Source: Methylocaldum marinum
Lineage (GTDB): Bacteria; Pseudomonadota; Gammaproteobacteria; Methylococcales; Methylococcaceae
Length of the DNA: 64,000 nt
Assembly (NCBI RefSeq): GCF_003584645.1
Contig: NZ_AP017928.1
Location: forward strand, 3,200,395-3,264,394
Direction of reading: 5' to 3'
The translations under genes and the position numbers were made by a program. Under the pieces are notes generated by a model. It did no database searches. It was not told the DNA's origin and saw only the letters and a program-made list of their open reading frames with translations. Within the stretch, counting starts at the first letter, position 1, and every line of letters begins with the position of its first letter. Positions 25,275 through 33,933 of this stretch are shown in pieces.

Positions 25275-25408
25275 CGGCGGATGAAAGTCGGTGCCGAGGC
25301 GCAGGTTGGCATCGCGCGGATACGGATCGATCGCCTTGCCGGGATTCATGCGGTTCTCCGCGTCCCAGAGCGCTTTGAACTCCCGGCACGCCTGCACCAA
25401 CTCTGTTT
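25275..25408 (-). pseudogene. FAD-linked oxidase (D-lactate/glycolate dehydrogenase-type) fragment
   Basis: About 43 codons on the minus strand, ELVQACREFKALWDAENRMN then PGKAIDPYPRDANLRLGTDF, match the segment just before the iron-sulphur domain in large FAD/Fe-S oxidoreductases of the D-lactate dehydrogenase type. Both ends are truncated, one at the family B repeat. No other part of such a gene is nearby. Confidence 0.65.
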
Positions 25409-25473
25409 TAGGCTAAAGCGTTGTATAACTGGCTAAACTGATAGGGTCGAAATCATTTGCGGACAACTCGGCG

Positions 25474-25902
25474 ATGATAAGCCTACTCGAAGCTTTGGCA
25501 TGTCTGCTTCCCGATCTCATTTGCTTGGCCAGCAAAAACTCCTCAGAAAAGCAACCTCCCGTTCTCCGTGCCCTGCCATTGCCTAACTCCGAATCATTGG
25601 GCTCTTCGGCCATTCACTTTGAGACTGAAAATTTGACCGGCACATATTTATCAATCAAGCCAATCGTAACGGCGACTTTCAAGACGAACAGTAACGCTCA
25701 AGACCTCGTTTTGGAGGTTTCCGAGAAATCAGATTTGAGAGTCCCGCCACGAGAAAAGAAAACGTTTACCGCACATATCCGCGAGGACGGTTCGAGGATT
25801 CCACCCGGCTATCGTTTGCACCAAGTTCATGTCAAAAAAGCGGCCGCCTACCCTTCGACTTCGCTCAGGGCAGGTCTTCACGATGGCGTGCGGACCCAAT
25901 GA
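25474..25902 (+). CDS. Hypothetical protein, probably truncated by a short repeat
   Basis: The 142-codon frame has a protein-like middle (VTATFKTNSNAQDLVLEVSEKSDLRVP, then PGYRLHQVHVKKAA) but no recognised family. Its last residues (AYPSTSLRAGL) are encoded by a copy of the short repeat CCTTCGACTTCGCTCAGGGC at 25853-25872. Downstream in another frame the sequence stays protein-like (TMACGPNEVWLNDPTDIPT, DESWLYIDGSKSFT). This suggests that the repeat broke a longer gene. It may have been an integron cassette like its neighbours, given the low GC content. Confidence 0.35.
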   Translation: MISLLEALACLLPDLICLASKNSSEKQPPVLRALPLPNSESLGSSAIHFETENLTGTYLSIKPIVTATFKTNSNAQDLVLEVSEKSDLRVPPREKKTFTAHIREDGSRIPPGYRLHQVHVKKAAAYPSTSLRAGLHDGVRTQ

Positions 25903-26194
25903 AGTCTGGTTGAACGATCCGACCGACATTCCGACTGACGAAAGTTGGTTGTACATTGATGGATCGAAATCTTTCACAACCGCCGGCGGCGCCAGGCCCG
26001 ACCAGGCTATCTGTCGCCCGCGGCCTCTGCCCAACAGTTCTGTCGGAGCCGGTGGGCGGCTTAATCTTTGGCGTCCGCTATTGCCGACCGACCTCACGGA
26101 CGCTTACATGAAATCGAGCTACACTAATTGGCGAGTGTCATTTTCACCCTTGGCACAAGCACGCATCAAAAGCGGAAGTATTTTTTGTATTGTC

Positions 26195-26390
26195 CACACG
26201 GTACTGGCGTCGCGGTATCGCAACGGAAGCTGTAAGCAGGGTCATCCAATTTGGGTTTGAGGTTATGCGGCTACAAAAGTATCGAAGCTCTCGTCGATCC
26301 AATGAATTCAGCGTCCATCGCCCACAGGAAAGGCTCGGCTTCCGTTTTGTGGAGCATCGGAGGCAAGATTTCCGCCTAGGAGGTAAATAG
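26195..26390 (+). pseudogene. GNAT acetyltransferase (RimJ/RimL type), decayed fragment
   Basis: YWRRGIATEAVSRVIQFGFEVM is the acetyl-CoA-binding loop and helix of RimJ/RimL-like N-acetyltransferases. The conserved continuation IEALVDPMNSASIAHR lies in another frame (about 26281-26330). The original frame resumes as ERLGFRFVEHRRQDFRLGGK. Two compensating frameshifts and a missing N-terminal half mark it as non-functional. It ends 32 bases before a putative attC site, so it was probably a gene cassette. Confidence 0.65.
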
Positions 26391-26422
26391 AATGACTCTC
26401 TTCCTCATCGCATCGATTCCTG

Positions 26423-26504
26423 AGCTAGCCCTTCATTCCAGGGGACTGGCCTCCGGCGGCGCATCGCGCCACCTCCCGCCAGCCCCTGGATTCGGACGTT
26501 AGGG
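26423..26504 (+). other. Putative integron attC recombination site
   Basis: The site ends with the core R' box GTTAGGG (26498-26504) and begins with a degenerate R'' box AGCTAGC. Between them an imperfect palindrome pairs CCAGGGGACTGGC with GCCAGCCCCTGG, leaving an unpaired A, the extrahelical-base hallmark of attC folding. TTCATTCC and GGATTCGG flank the stem as in attC L boxes. The next start codon is only 11 bases after the R' box, the usual cassette spacing. No integrase gene is in the window. Confidence 0.6.
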
Positions 26505-26514
26505 AAACATACGG

Positions 26515-26907
26515 ATGAGATACCTCATTCTTGGATTGCTTTGCACGCTGGCTTTCAGCGCCATGTCAGCTGAGAAACGCTGTGGTTGGCTAGTAAACCC
26601 TACACCTGCAAACTTATGGCTGATAGATGGAACCGGCACATGGACAATCTCTATACAAGGCACAGGATTTATAGACGAAGATTCAATGGATAAAATGCCA
26701 ACTATCGACGAGAAGGAATTTGTTCGAACAAATGGTAATTACGGCTTCTCGTGCGTTTGTTTAGTTGTCCGAGTAGACAAAGAAAAGTCAAGCATCCGAA
26801 ACATTTATGGCGGTGAGCAGCTCCTTTTAAAGCAATGCTTAGAAGACCCCCAAATTCACAATAAAATGCCATTCCCCCAGATTCACAATGAAATGCCATT
26901 GCGGTAG
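26515..26907 (+). CDS. DUF4087-family exported protein (probable integron cassette gene)
   Basis: The 130-residue frame begins with a signal peptide (RYLILGLLCTLAFSAMSA). The DUF4087 pattern follows: KRCGWLVNPTPANLWLIDGTGTW, then FVRTNGNYGFSCVCLVV, and LLLKQCLEDPQ at the end. Function of the family is unknown. The normal end is near CLEDP. The last 20 or so residues are encoded by two imperfect direct copies of CACAATAAAATGCCATT-like sequence (26858-26900), so the natural C-terminus and its own attC are probably lost. The start lies just after a putative attC core. Low GC content agrees with acquisition as a cassette. Confidence 0.7.
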   Translation: MRYLILGLLCTLAFSAMSAEKRCGWLVNPTPANLWLIDGTGTWTISIQGTGFIDEDSMDKMPTIDEKEFVRTNGNYGFSCVCLVVRVDKEKSSIRNIYGGEQLLLKQCLEDPQIHNKMPFPQIHNEMPLR

Positions 26908-26928
26908 ACGCTTTTGTTCCGGCAGTTA

Positions 26929-27958
26929 CAGCGTTTTCAATTTCAGACGGTTACTAAAGAAAGTCCTCGGCCTGTTGGAAATACCCTTGAGCATCATTCG
27001 GGGTAATGGATTGGGTGGCTCGGTGCAGGATGTCGAGGAGGTGGTCCACGGTGCGTGGCTTCTCGCGTTTCAGGACGTGCTTGACTTTGGACCACGCTTC
27101 CTCACTCGGATTGAGTTCCGGTGAGTACGGCGGCAGGTAGACATAATGGACGTGATGGCGGTCCAGAAACGCCCGGACGGCGCGCGCCTGGTGGACCGGA
27201 TGGCGGTCGAGAATCAGGGTCTTGCCGGCGAGCAACAGCGGCAGCACATAGACGTCGAGGTACGCCACGAAACGTTCCGCGGTCAGCGGGCCTTGATAGC
27301 ACCACTGGGCGTCCAGGCCTTGCTCGGTCAACACGGCGACGGTGTTCACGGTGTCGCCGGGCGACACCGGCTGTTCGTCGATCACGCGTTTACCCCGTGG
27401 GGCGCGGCCATAAGGCAAGGTCATGTTCAGACGGGCACCGGTTTCATCGAGGTAGAGGCGCTGGTCGAAGGGGATGGCATCGACGACGTGGTGATAGTGC
27501 TCGGTTTGGGCTTGATGCTCCGGGCGGTTCTTCTGGGGATCGTAGGTGGACTTTTTTTTCGCGTGATCCGGAGACGCCGGAGGGTGTTGAACATCGTGCC
27601 GACGCTGACGGTGACGCCGTAGGTGTCGGCATAGCGTTCACGGAGTTCCTCCAGGGTGAGGTCCACCTCCTCGCGGAGCAGGGCCTGCAAGTACAGTTCG
27701 CCCTCGGCGGAGATGGCGCGCGGACGGCCGGCATGGCTGGGCTTCGGGGCCAATTGGCCGGTTTCGATGAAGAGCTTCTTAAGCACGTGAACGGTGTTCG
27801 GGCTGACCCGGAACAGCGCGGCCGTCTTACGCACGCTGTGCGTCAGGGCGTAGCTGAACATCCGCATTCTCAGATCGAGTGAGTACGCTTTCATGACACG
27901 ACTCCAAGGTAATGTTCACCTTTCGACCTCAAGTAATCGCAAAAATTTAAATTTGCTG
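26929..27958 (-). mobile_element. Complete IS630-family insertion sequence (1,030 bp) flanked by TA
   Basis: The ends are imperfect inverted repeats: CAGCGTTTTCAATTTCAGAC at the left and, on the complement, CAGCAAATTTAAATTTTTGC at the right. The dinucleotide TA lies directly outside each end (26927-26928 and 27959-27960), the target duplication typical of IS630/Tc1 elements. The transposase gene, on the minus strand, fills the element. Confidence 0.85.
26954..27894 (-). CDS. IS630-family transposase in two frames joined by a -1 frameshift
   Basis: The first frame (from ATG 27894) carries the N-terminal helix-turn-helix domain (LRMRMFSYALTHSVRKTAALF, SPNTVHVLKKLF, LTLEELRERYA). At 27552-27559 (complement) eight A residues in CGAAAAAAAAGTCC form a slippery site. 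A -1 slip there continues as KKKSTYDPQKNRPEHQAQTE and then the DDE domain: LYLDETGARLNM, TLILDRHPVHQARAV and LPPYSPELNPSEEAWSKVK. Both halves are otherwise intact and the family is known for such programmed frameshifting. I therefore read it as one functional gene rather than a pseudogene. Confidence 0.8.
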
Positions 27959-28521
27959 TAAATCAGAATCATCCGGCCGCTGCCGCATAGATTATGTTCG
28001 GGTGTTTGAAATAGCGCCGGATGCGGTCGGGACGTTTCTGCAGCCGGTGCAGATGGAAGCGCGCTTTCCGCTTAAGTAACCTTGATCGAATTGGCGCCTT
28101 CGGTCCATTCCGAACCTCGCTGTTTCCACTCGAAGCGACGGCACCGGAATGCATCCTGGTCTTTCAAGTTTGCCCCGGATGATTGATCTACAGATCCGCC
28201 CCTTCCCGGTAAAACCTCGTTTTATGCAGGGTATTTCAGAGCGTGAGAAACAGACCTCGTGCGCACCGCTGTGCCATCATGCACCACATTAGTTCACGCG
28301 ATATTTTTTCGTTCTATTCCCGGTTGCGCAAAACAAGGTAACTGTCATTCTCCATCAACGACTTAGTCAATAGAACAAAAGTTGGCACAAAATACGCTTA
28401 TCGCAAGTTGAGGTTTATAAAGCAACGGCGCTTTAACCCTTTTTGGGTTATCGCGCTTTTTTTTTGCCTCGGTGATTCTTCGTTGCACGACCTACTAAAA
28501 ATCGAGCTAGAGGAGAAACTT
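27959..28521. other. Intergenic region upstream of the transporter-kinase-cyanase operon
   Basis: No convincing gene. A 61-codon minus-strand frame (27969-28154) is rich in Arg/Lys and might be a transposase remnant, but I cannot place it. The AT-rich last 200 bases probably hold the operon promoter and any regulator site; no specific operator is recognised. Confidence 0.45.
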
Positions 28522-29361
28522 ATGTCGTATTTAGTCCCGTCGGAATTTGTCACGAAAATGGTGGATGCAGGTGAATCAAAAGTCTTCATGTCAACCAGGG
28601 ATACGGTGATTAGAGCTTATATGGCCGGTGCCATCCTGGCATTGGCCGCTGTTTTTGCGGTTTCAATGACCGTACAGACGGGCTCTCCGCTCGTTGGCGC
28701 CATGTTGTTTCCCGTCGGTTTTTCCATGCTGTATTTGTTGGGCTTCGATCTATTGACCGGGGTGTTTGTTTTGACACCGCTTGCATGGCTCGATAAACGC
28801 CCCGGGGTGACGATTGGCGGTATCTTGAGAAACTGGGCATTGGTCTTCATCGGCAATTTCTTGGGGGCGTTTACCGTGGCGGTGATGATGTCGATCGTTT
28901 TCACGTTCGGTTTCTCGACGGAACCCAATGAAGTAGGTCAAAAGATTGCCGGTATCGGGGAAGCGCGTACGCTAGGTTACGCAAAGTATGGCGCGGCAGG
29001 CATGCTGACGCTCTTTATCAGAGGCATGCTTTGCAACTGGATGGTCTCTACCGGCGTAGTCGGCGCGATGATTTCCACTTCGGTGAGCGGTAAGGTGATC
29101 GCCATGTGGATGCCGATCATGCTCTTCTTTGCTATGACCTTCGAGCATTCGATCGTCAATATGTTTTTGTTTCCCTCGGGTTTGATCATGGGCGGGAAGT
29201 TTTCGATCCTCGATTATCTATTCTGGAATGAAATTCCGACCGTTTTGGGAAATCTGGTTGGCGGGCTTGCGTTTACCGGGCTGACCTTGTATTCCACGCA
29301 TGTAAAAACGGCACCCCAACGGGTCAGCAAGGGGTCTGTCTCAGTAGGACGAGCAGCCTGA
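28522..29361 (+). CDS. Formate/nitrite transporter (FNT) family channel
   Basis: The 279-residue inner-membrane protein starts at ATG 28522 behind GAGGAGAAA. Six membrane helices are evident. FNT hallmarks are GFDLLTGVF (first broken-helix loop region), ALVFIGNFLGAF, the FIRGMLCNWMVSTGV motif with the pore lysine position replaced as in many nitrite channels, and the EHSIVNMFLFPSGL motif containing the central histidine of the pore. FNT channels carry formate, nitrite or hydrosulphide. Directly downstream are a PP2C/kinase fusion and cyanase, so nitrite or another small nitrogenous anion is the probable cargo. That assignment is by context. Confidence 0.9.
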   Translation: MSYLVPSEFVTKMVDAGESKVFMSTRDTVIRAYMAGAILALAAVFAVSMTVQTGSPLVGAMLFPVGFSMLYLLGFDLLTGVFVLTPLAWLDKRPGVTIGGILRNWALVFIGNFLGAFTVAVMMSIVFTFGFSTEPNEVGQKIAGIGEARTLGYAKYGAAGMLTLFIRGMLCNWMVSTGVVGAMISTSVSGKVIAMWMPIMLFFAMTFEHSIVNMFLFPSGLIMGGKFSILDYLFWNEIPTVLGNLVGGLAFTGLTLYSTHVKTAPQRVSKGSVSVGRAA

Positions 29362-29586
29362 CGAGCGACCTCCAATGCCCAAGAGTTGCCGATGGGATCG
29401 GCAAATAGATTGCGATGAAAGAGCTTCAACTATCTCCACGCGGTTGAAGCTCCCTCAATCTGCCTGATCCGGCCCATTGCTGCGTGAGAGTGCGTTTATG
29501 CCGAGCTTGTCAAAGCCCTGTGGCCTTCGGCAAGCACGAAGCGAGTCGCTTTAAAGCCTGACCAGCCCGGTTCGATAAAAACCCAA

Positions 29587-31326
29587 ATGCCCAGCCAACT
29601 AAAAATCTCCGTGGGCCAATACTCCGATAAGGGCCGTAAAGAAGCCAACCAGGATTTTTACGGTACTTGCATACCCAAAGAACCCCAGTTGAGTTCCAAG
29701 GGAGTTGCGATTGCCCTGGCGGACGGGATCAGCAGTAGCGCTGTGAGCCAGATTGCCAGCGAAGCCGCTGTCAGGAGTTTTCTTGAGGATTATTTCTGCA
29801 CTTCAGACGCTTGGTCGGTCAGGAAGTCAGCACAGCGGGTTTTGACTGCGATTAACTCCTGGTTACATTCGCAGACCCGGCAAAGCCAGTATCGTTACGA
29901 TAAAGACAGAGGTTATGTGTGCACCTTAAGCGGCATGGTGATCAAGTCAACCACCGCACATATTTTTCACGTGGGCGATGCGCGCATCTACCGATTTCGT
30001 GATAACGGTCTGGAGCAATTGACCAATGATCATCGATTTTGGGTGTCGCGGGATCAAAGCTATCTTGGTCGGGCGCTAGGCATCAACCCCCAACTCGAAA
30101 TTGATTATCAAGCGCTGCGAGTAGAAGAAGGCGATATTTTTCTACTCCTGACAGACGGCGTTTACGAATATGCCAGCCCTCATTTCATCATCAATACCAT
30201 TAAAGAGCATGGGAACGATCTGGACGTCGCTGCGAAGGCGATCGTGGACGAGGCCTATCGGCAAGGCAGTCCGGATAATCTCACGGTTCAGGTCGTCGCG
30301 ATATCAAACTTGCCCGGGCAGGACGCGGATGAGGTTTGTCAGCAGTCAACCGAACTGCCGTTCCCGCCGATCCTGGAAGCCAGAATGGTTTTTGATGGCT
30401 ACAAAATTGTCAGGGAGGTGCATGCCAGCAGTCGCAGCCACGTTTATCTGGCGGTTGATAATGAAACCGGCACGCCGGTCGCCATCAAAACGCCATCAAT
30501 CGATCTTCGGGATGATCAGGCTTATTTGGATAGATTCTTGATGGAAGAGTGGATTGCCCGGCGTATCAATAGTGCGTATGTACTGAAGCCCTGCGCGCAA
30601 ACACGGAAACGCGGCTATCTCTATATCGTCACCGAATTTATTGATGGCCGGACATTGACACAGTGGATGATCGACAACCCGAAGCCGGACCTGGAAACCG
30701 TGCGCGGCATCGTTGAACAAATCGCCAAAGGATTACGCGCTTTTCACCGGCTCGAAATGCTGCATCAGGACCTGAGACCTGACAATGTCATGATCGACAA
30801 CACCGGCACGGTGAAGATTATTGATTTCGGTTCGACGCAAGTTGCCGGCCTGATGGAGATTACAACACCTATTGCACGAAGCCATCTACTGGGCACCGCA
30901 CAATATACAGCCCCGGAATATTTTCTAGGCGAAAGCGGGACAACGTACTCGGATATGTTTTCTTTAGGCGTTATCGCGTATCAAATGTTGTCGGGGGAAC
31001 TCCCTTACGGCACCGAGGTCCCCAAAGCCATGACCAGAGCCGCACAAAAGAAGTTAACCTATCGCTCCATACTCCATGACGAAAGGGAAATTCCTGCCTG
31101 GATCGATGATGTGCTCAGGAAAGCAGTACATCCGAACCCTTATCGGCGTTACGAGGACTTATCCGAGTTCATCTATGATCTACGCCACCCGAACCAAACG
31201 TTTTTGAATAAGACCCGTCCTCCGCTTATCGAACGTAATCCAGTGATTTTCTGGAAGAGCGTTTCACTCATTCTGACAATGATCGTTTTTTTCTTATTGT
31301 TTAAGCTGACAAATAGAGGCATCTGA
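29587..31326 (+). CDS. Bifunctional PP2C-type phosphatase / Ser-Thr protein kinase with C-terminal membrane anchor
   Basis: In this 579-residue fusion, residues 5-245 are a PP2C domain: Asp46 in LADGISSS, HVGDARIYRF and LLLTDGVYEY for metal binding, and GSPDNLTVQV at its end. Residues 270-535 are a Hanks-type kinase: VAIKTP (Lys301), HQDLRPDN (393-400, with the unusual Gln for Arg before the catalytic Asp) and DFGS (413-416). The activation loop is followed by TAQYTAPEYF. A single membrane helix (about 552-574) anchors the C-terminus. Opposing activities in one chain suggest a switch acting on a membrane partner. The FNT channel upstream is the natural candidate. Relatives occur beside nitrate/nitrite assimilation genes. 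Confidence 0.9.
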   Translation: MPSQLKISVGQYSDKGRKEANQDFYGTCIPKEPQLSSKGVAIALADGISSSAVSQIASEAAVRSFLEDYFCTSDAWSVRKSAQRVLTAINSWLHSQTRQSQYRYDKDRGYVCTLSGMVIKSTTAHIFHVGDARIYRFRDNGLEQLTNDHRFWVSRDQSYLGRALGINPQLEIDYQALRVEEGDIFLLLTDGVYEYASPHFIINTIKEHGNDLDVAAKAIVDEAYRQGSPDNLTVQVVAISNLPGQDADEVCQQSTELPFPPILEARMVFDGYKIVREVHASSRSHVYLAVDNETGTPVAIKTPSIDLRDDQAYLDRFLMEEWIARRINSAYVLKPCAQTRKRGYLYIVTEFIDGRTLTQWMIDNPKPDLETVRGIVEQIAKGLRAFHRLEMLHQDLRPDNVMIDNTGTVKIIDFGSTQVAGLMEITTPIARSHLLGTAQYTAPEYFLGESGTTYSDMFSLGVIAYQMLSGELPYGTEVPKAMTRAAQKKLTYRSILHDEREIPAWIDDVLRKAVHPNPYRRYEDLSEFIYDLRHPNQTFLNKTRPPLIERNPVIFWKSVSLILTMIVFFLLFKLTNRGI

Positions 31327-31327
31327 A

Positions 31328-31819
31328 ATGAAAACGACACCGACACAAACCCCGTCCTCCTGCAAATCCGATTCCCAGTTGACCAAAGAACAAATGACGG
31401 ACCGCATTATTACTGCAAAAGTCAAAAAACAACTCACTTGGACCGCGATTGCCGAACAGATCGGCGTCAATGAAGTTTGGCTGGCCTCGGCTTGTCTCGG
31501 CATGAACAGCATGAAACACGACATCGCCGAAAAGCTATGCGCCATTCTGGATCTGCCTATCGAAGTTCAAACCGCCTTGGAAATGTTTCCTTACAAACAA
31601 TGGTCTTTCGAAATACCCCAAGACCCGCTTATTTATCGGCTTTATGAAATCGTCGGTGTTTACGGAGAAACCTTGAAGGAAATCGTTCATGAAAAGTTCG
31701 GAGACGGTATCATGAGCGCAATAGATTTCAGCATGACGGTTGACAAAGAAGAAAACCCTGCCGGTGATCGCGTCGTCATCACCATGAATGGTAAATTCTT
31801 GCCTTACAAATCCTGGTAA
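31328..31819 (+). CDS. cynS: Cyanate hydratase (cyanase)
   Basis: The 163-residue protein has an N-terminal helix-turn-helix-like domain (WTAIAEQIGVNEVWLASACLG) and the catalytic C-terminal domain. The decameric active-site residues are Arg104 and Glu107 in LIYRLYEIVGVYG and Ser130 in GIMSAIDFSM. Cyanase converts cyanate and bicarbonate to ammonia and carbon dioxide. The start codon is one base after the kinase stop, so the three genes form one transcription unit. It lets the cell detoxify cyanate or use it as nitrogen. No cynR or cynABD transporter is present. Confidence 0.95.
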   Translation: MKTTPTQTPSSCKSDSQLTKEQMTDRIITAKVKKQLTWTAIAEQIGVNEVWLASACLGMNSMKHDIAEKLCAILDLPIEVQTALEMFPYKQWSFEIPQDPLIYRLYEIVGVYGETLKEIVHEKFGDGIMSAIDFSMTVDKEENPAGDRVVITMNGKFLPYKSW

Positions 31820-32106
31820 AGAGGATAGGAAATTCAATGGGCATGGTGAACCGGCTTACCTGAAAGAACCAATAACAAAAACCTGCCCCGCTGACTGAAC
31901 ACGGCGCGGCATCGGTCCGTCCCTGGACCAACCCTGGACATGCTGGCCTGCCCCACGACGGTTCACCTAGAAGCCGCTGCCGTCCCGTTCACGGTTCTTA
32001 TCGCTGTTGGCTTGATGGTGAGTTCGACGAATTTCAAGAAACTTCTCCCCAAAAGCAGGCGAGTGGTCGCAGGTTACGCCCGGCCGTTATCCCGAGATTG
32101 CCGCCG

Positions 32107-33465
32107 CTAATGCGGATGAATCGGCATGGCGAAGAAATCGAAGAACAACCACAGGATCAGCGACGACGTTATCAGCGTCAGGATCATGGCCGGCGTTCCC
32201 TTTTTGAACCACAGTCCGGGTGTGAGGGCCAGTGCGGGATCGTTGGCGTCTTTGGCCAGTCTTTCCGATAGGGTTACGATGAACACGTTGGCTGTGGACC
32301 CTAGATGGGTGCCGTTGCCGCCCATGCCGACACCGATGACCAGGCTCCACCATAGTGGAGCGACATTGATGCCTTGCGTCTCCATGCCCAGGATGATGGG
32401 CACCATGGCTGCTGTGAAGGGAATGTTATCGATCATTGCCGACAGAATCGCTGATGACCACATCAGAACGATGCTCGCCAGAAGCAGATCGGTCTCCACG
32501 AACGGTTGAATGAACTGGGCTACGTATTCGAGGAAGTGGCTGTTTTCGACACCGCCGATAACCACGAACAGGGAGACGAAGAACATCAAAAGGCTCAACT
32601 CCACGTCCTCAAACGAAGCGTCCAAGTCCACGTTACGAGCGATGAACACCAGGAGCGTGAGCCCCAGCGCGGCGACGAACCATGCATTCCAGTTTAGGGC
32701 ATGGTGAAAGATGAAGAGGACCACCATCATGGCCAACACGCCGAGCGCCGCATACCAGGTGCGTTTGTCCTTGATGTGCTCTTGCGGAGTGAAGTCCGGC
32801 GTTTGCGCCGGGACGGCGATTTCCTCTCGGAACAGCACTTTGAGAGCCGCGAGTATGGCCAGCCAGGCCACCAGCACCAGGGGTCCCATCTTGATGAAGA
32901 AGGTGTTGAAATCGATATGAGCGGCTGAACCGATCATCAGATTGGGCGGATCCCCTACCAGGGTGGCTACGCCGCCCGTATCGGACAGAAGCGCGGCGCC
33001 CAGGAGATACGGAATCGGACTCACCCGAAGGGCTTGGCAGATGAGCACGATGAGGGGGCCGAAAATGACCACGGTGGTAACGTTGTCGAGCAGCAGGGAG
33101 AGCACCGTCACCGCCGTCCCCATCAACGCGAGCAGCATGAACTGCTTGCCCTTGCTTATGTCGGCGATGCGGTAGGCGATGGCTTGAAATCCGCCGGTGG
33201 GAATCATGATGCCGACGATGGTCATCATTGCGCCGAGCAGGAAAACGACGTTCCAATCGATAGATTCGACCGCCTGGCGTGGGCTGTAAAAACCGAAATA
33301 CTGGCCCAGCAGTATCATGATACCTGCCCCGGCCATAGCGAATTTGGTCCGGTGAAAACCATGAACACCTTCCGTGAAGATGCCAACGAACGTCAAAATC
33401 ATGATGATGGCCGAGACCAGCATCGGCGTATTCCAGGAGAGGGTTTCAGTCACTTTTTTCTCCAA
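32107..33465 (-). CDS. ArsB/NhaD-type ion transporter (IT superfamily)
   Basis: The 452-residue protein has about 11-12 membrane helices arranged as two related halves. The half-site signatures are LLLDNVTTVVIFGPL and DTGGVATLVGDPPNLMIGS in the first half, and SAMIDNIPFTAAMVP with GMGGNGTHLGSTANV in the second. This pattern is shared by NhaD sodium/proton antiporters, ArsB and related anion permeases. Length and the overall sequence favour the NhaD/anion-permease side. There is no arsR or arsC nearby. It is transcribed toward the cyanase gene. Confidence 0.85.
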   Translation of the reverse strand: MEKKVTETLSWNTPMLVSAIIMILTFVGIFTEGVHGFHRTKFAMAGAGIMILLGQYFGFYSPRQAVESIDWNVVFLLGAMMTIVGIMIPTGGFQAIAYRIADISKGKQFMLLALMGTAVTVLSLLLDNVTTVVIFGPLIVLICQALRVSPIPYLLGAALLSDTGGVATLVGDPPNLMIGSAAHIDFNTFFIKMGPLVLVAWLAILAALKVLFREEIAVPAQTPDFTPQEHIKDKRTWYAALGVLAMMVVLFIFHHALNWNAWFVAALGLTLLVFIARNVDLDASFEDVELSLLMFFVSLFVVIGGVENSHFLEYVAQFIQPFVETDLLLASIVLMWSSAILSAMIDNIPFTAAMVPIILGMETQGINVAPLWWSLVIGVGMGGNGTHLGSTANVFIVTLSERLAKDANDPALALTPGLWFKKGTPAMILTLITSSLILWLFFDFFAMPIHPH

Positions 33466-33739
33466 TCTTCGAAGCGCTTAAGAACAAACGATCCGGGTCT
33501 ATGGACTCCACCCCGTAAATGAGCAGGGCGTGGCCACAAAGTAGAACGTCAACAGGACCCGCATACGTAGAAGTACAGACCCGAGGTTAAAGCATTGGTC
33601 GCCGACTTGGCAAAAGAGCGGCGCGTGAAGCTGTCATTCATAACGAGTCGAGGAAGAAAAATGGCGCATTCACTCACGCCCGGCGGCAACCGGACGGAGC
33701 CACGCTTTTCGGACTGGCAGTACGACGGGTTTCAAGGTA

Positions 33740-33873
33740 ATGGAAGAAGGACAGGTACGCCCCGTCCCCGCCGCGATCAACAAGGCCGCGAGCCGCTTTG
33801 CCGCTCTCCGCGGTGCCGGCACGCTCAAGATGAGCACGGATGGAATCATGCCCTGACCCGCGGCGAAAACTGA
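33740..33873 (+). pseudogene. AbrB/MazE-type antitoxin remnant
   Basis: Reading from ATG 33740, MEEGQVRPVPAAINKAASRF recalls the swapped-hairpin start of AbrB-type antitoxins (consensus VTEKGQVTIPAAIRK). It then gives LKMSTDGIMP and, after a one-base shift, LTRGEN-stop, which matches the common tail STDEIMALTRGE. No toxin gene follows: the next frame is on the other strand and encodes a membrane protein. The match is short and degenerate. Confidence 0.45.
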
Positions 33874-33933
33874 CTTCGAGAATACCGATATGAAGGTCTA
33901 CCAGCCCGAATCAGATCCCGAGCCGACAACCCG

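Noticed and set aside
27969..28154. 61-codon minus-strand frame ending RRYFKHPNIIYAAAAG
   Set aside because: Could be a transposase tail, but I cannot match it to a family; not listed as a gene.
24103..28521. Integrative element bounded by tRNA-Arg attachment sites
   Set aside because: The downstream DNA is mosaic, but there is no integrase gene and no repeated tRNA 3' end in the window, so attL/attR cannot be claimed.
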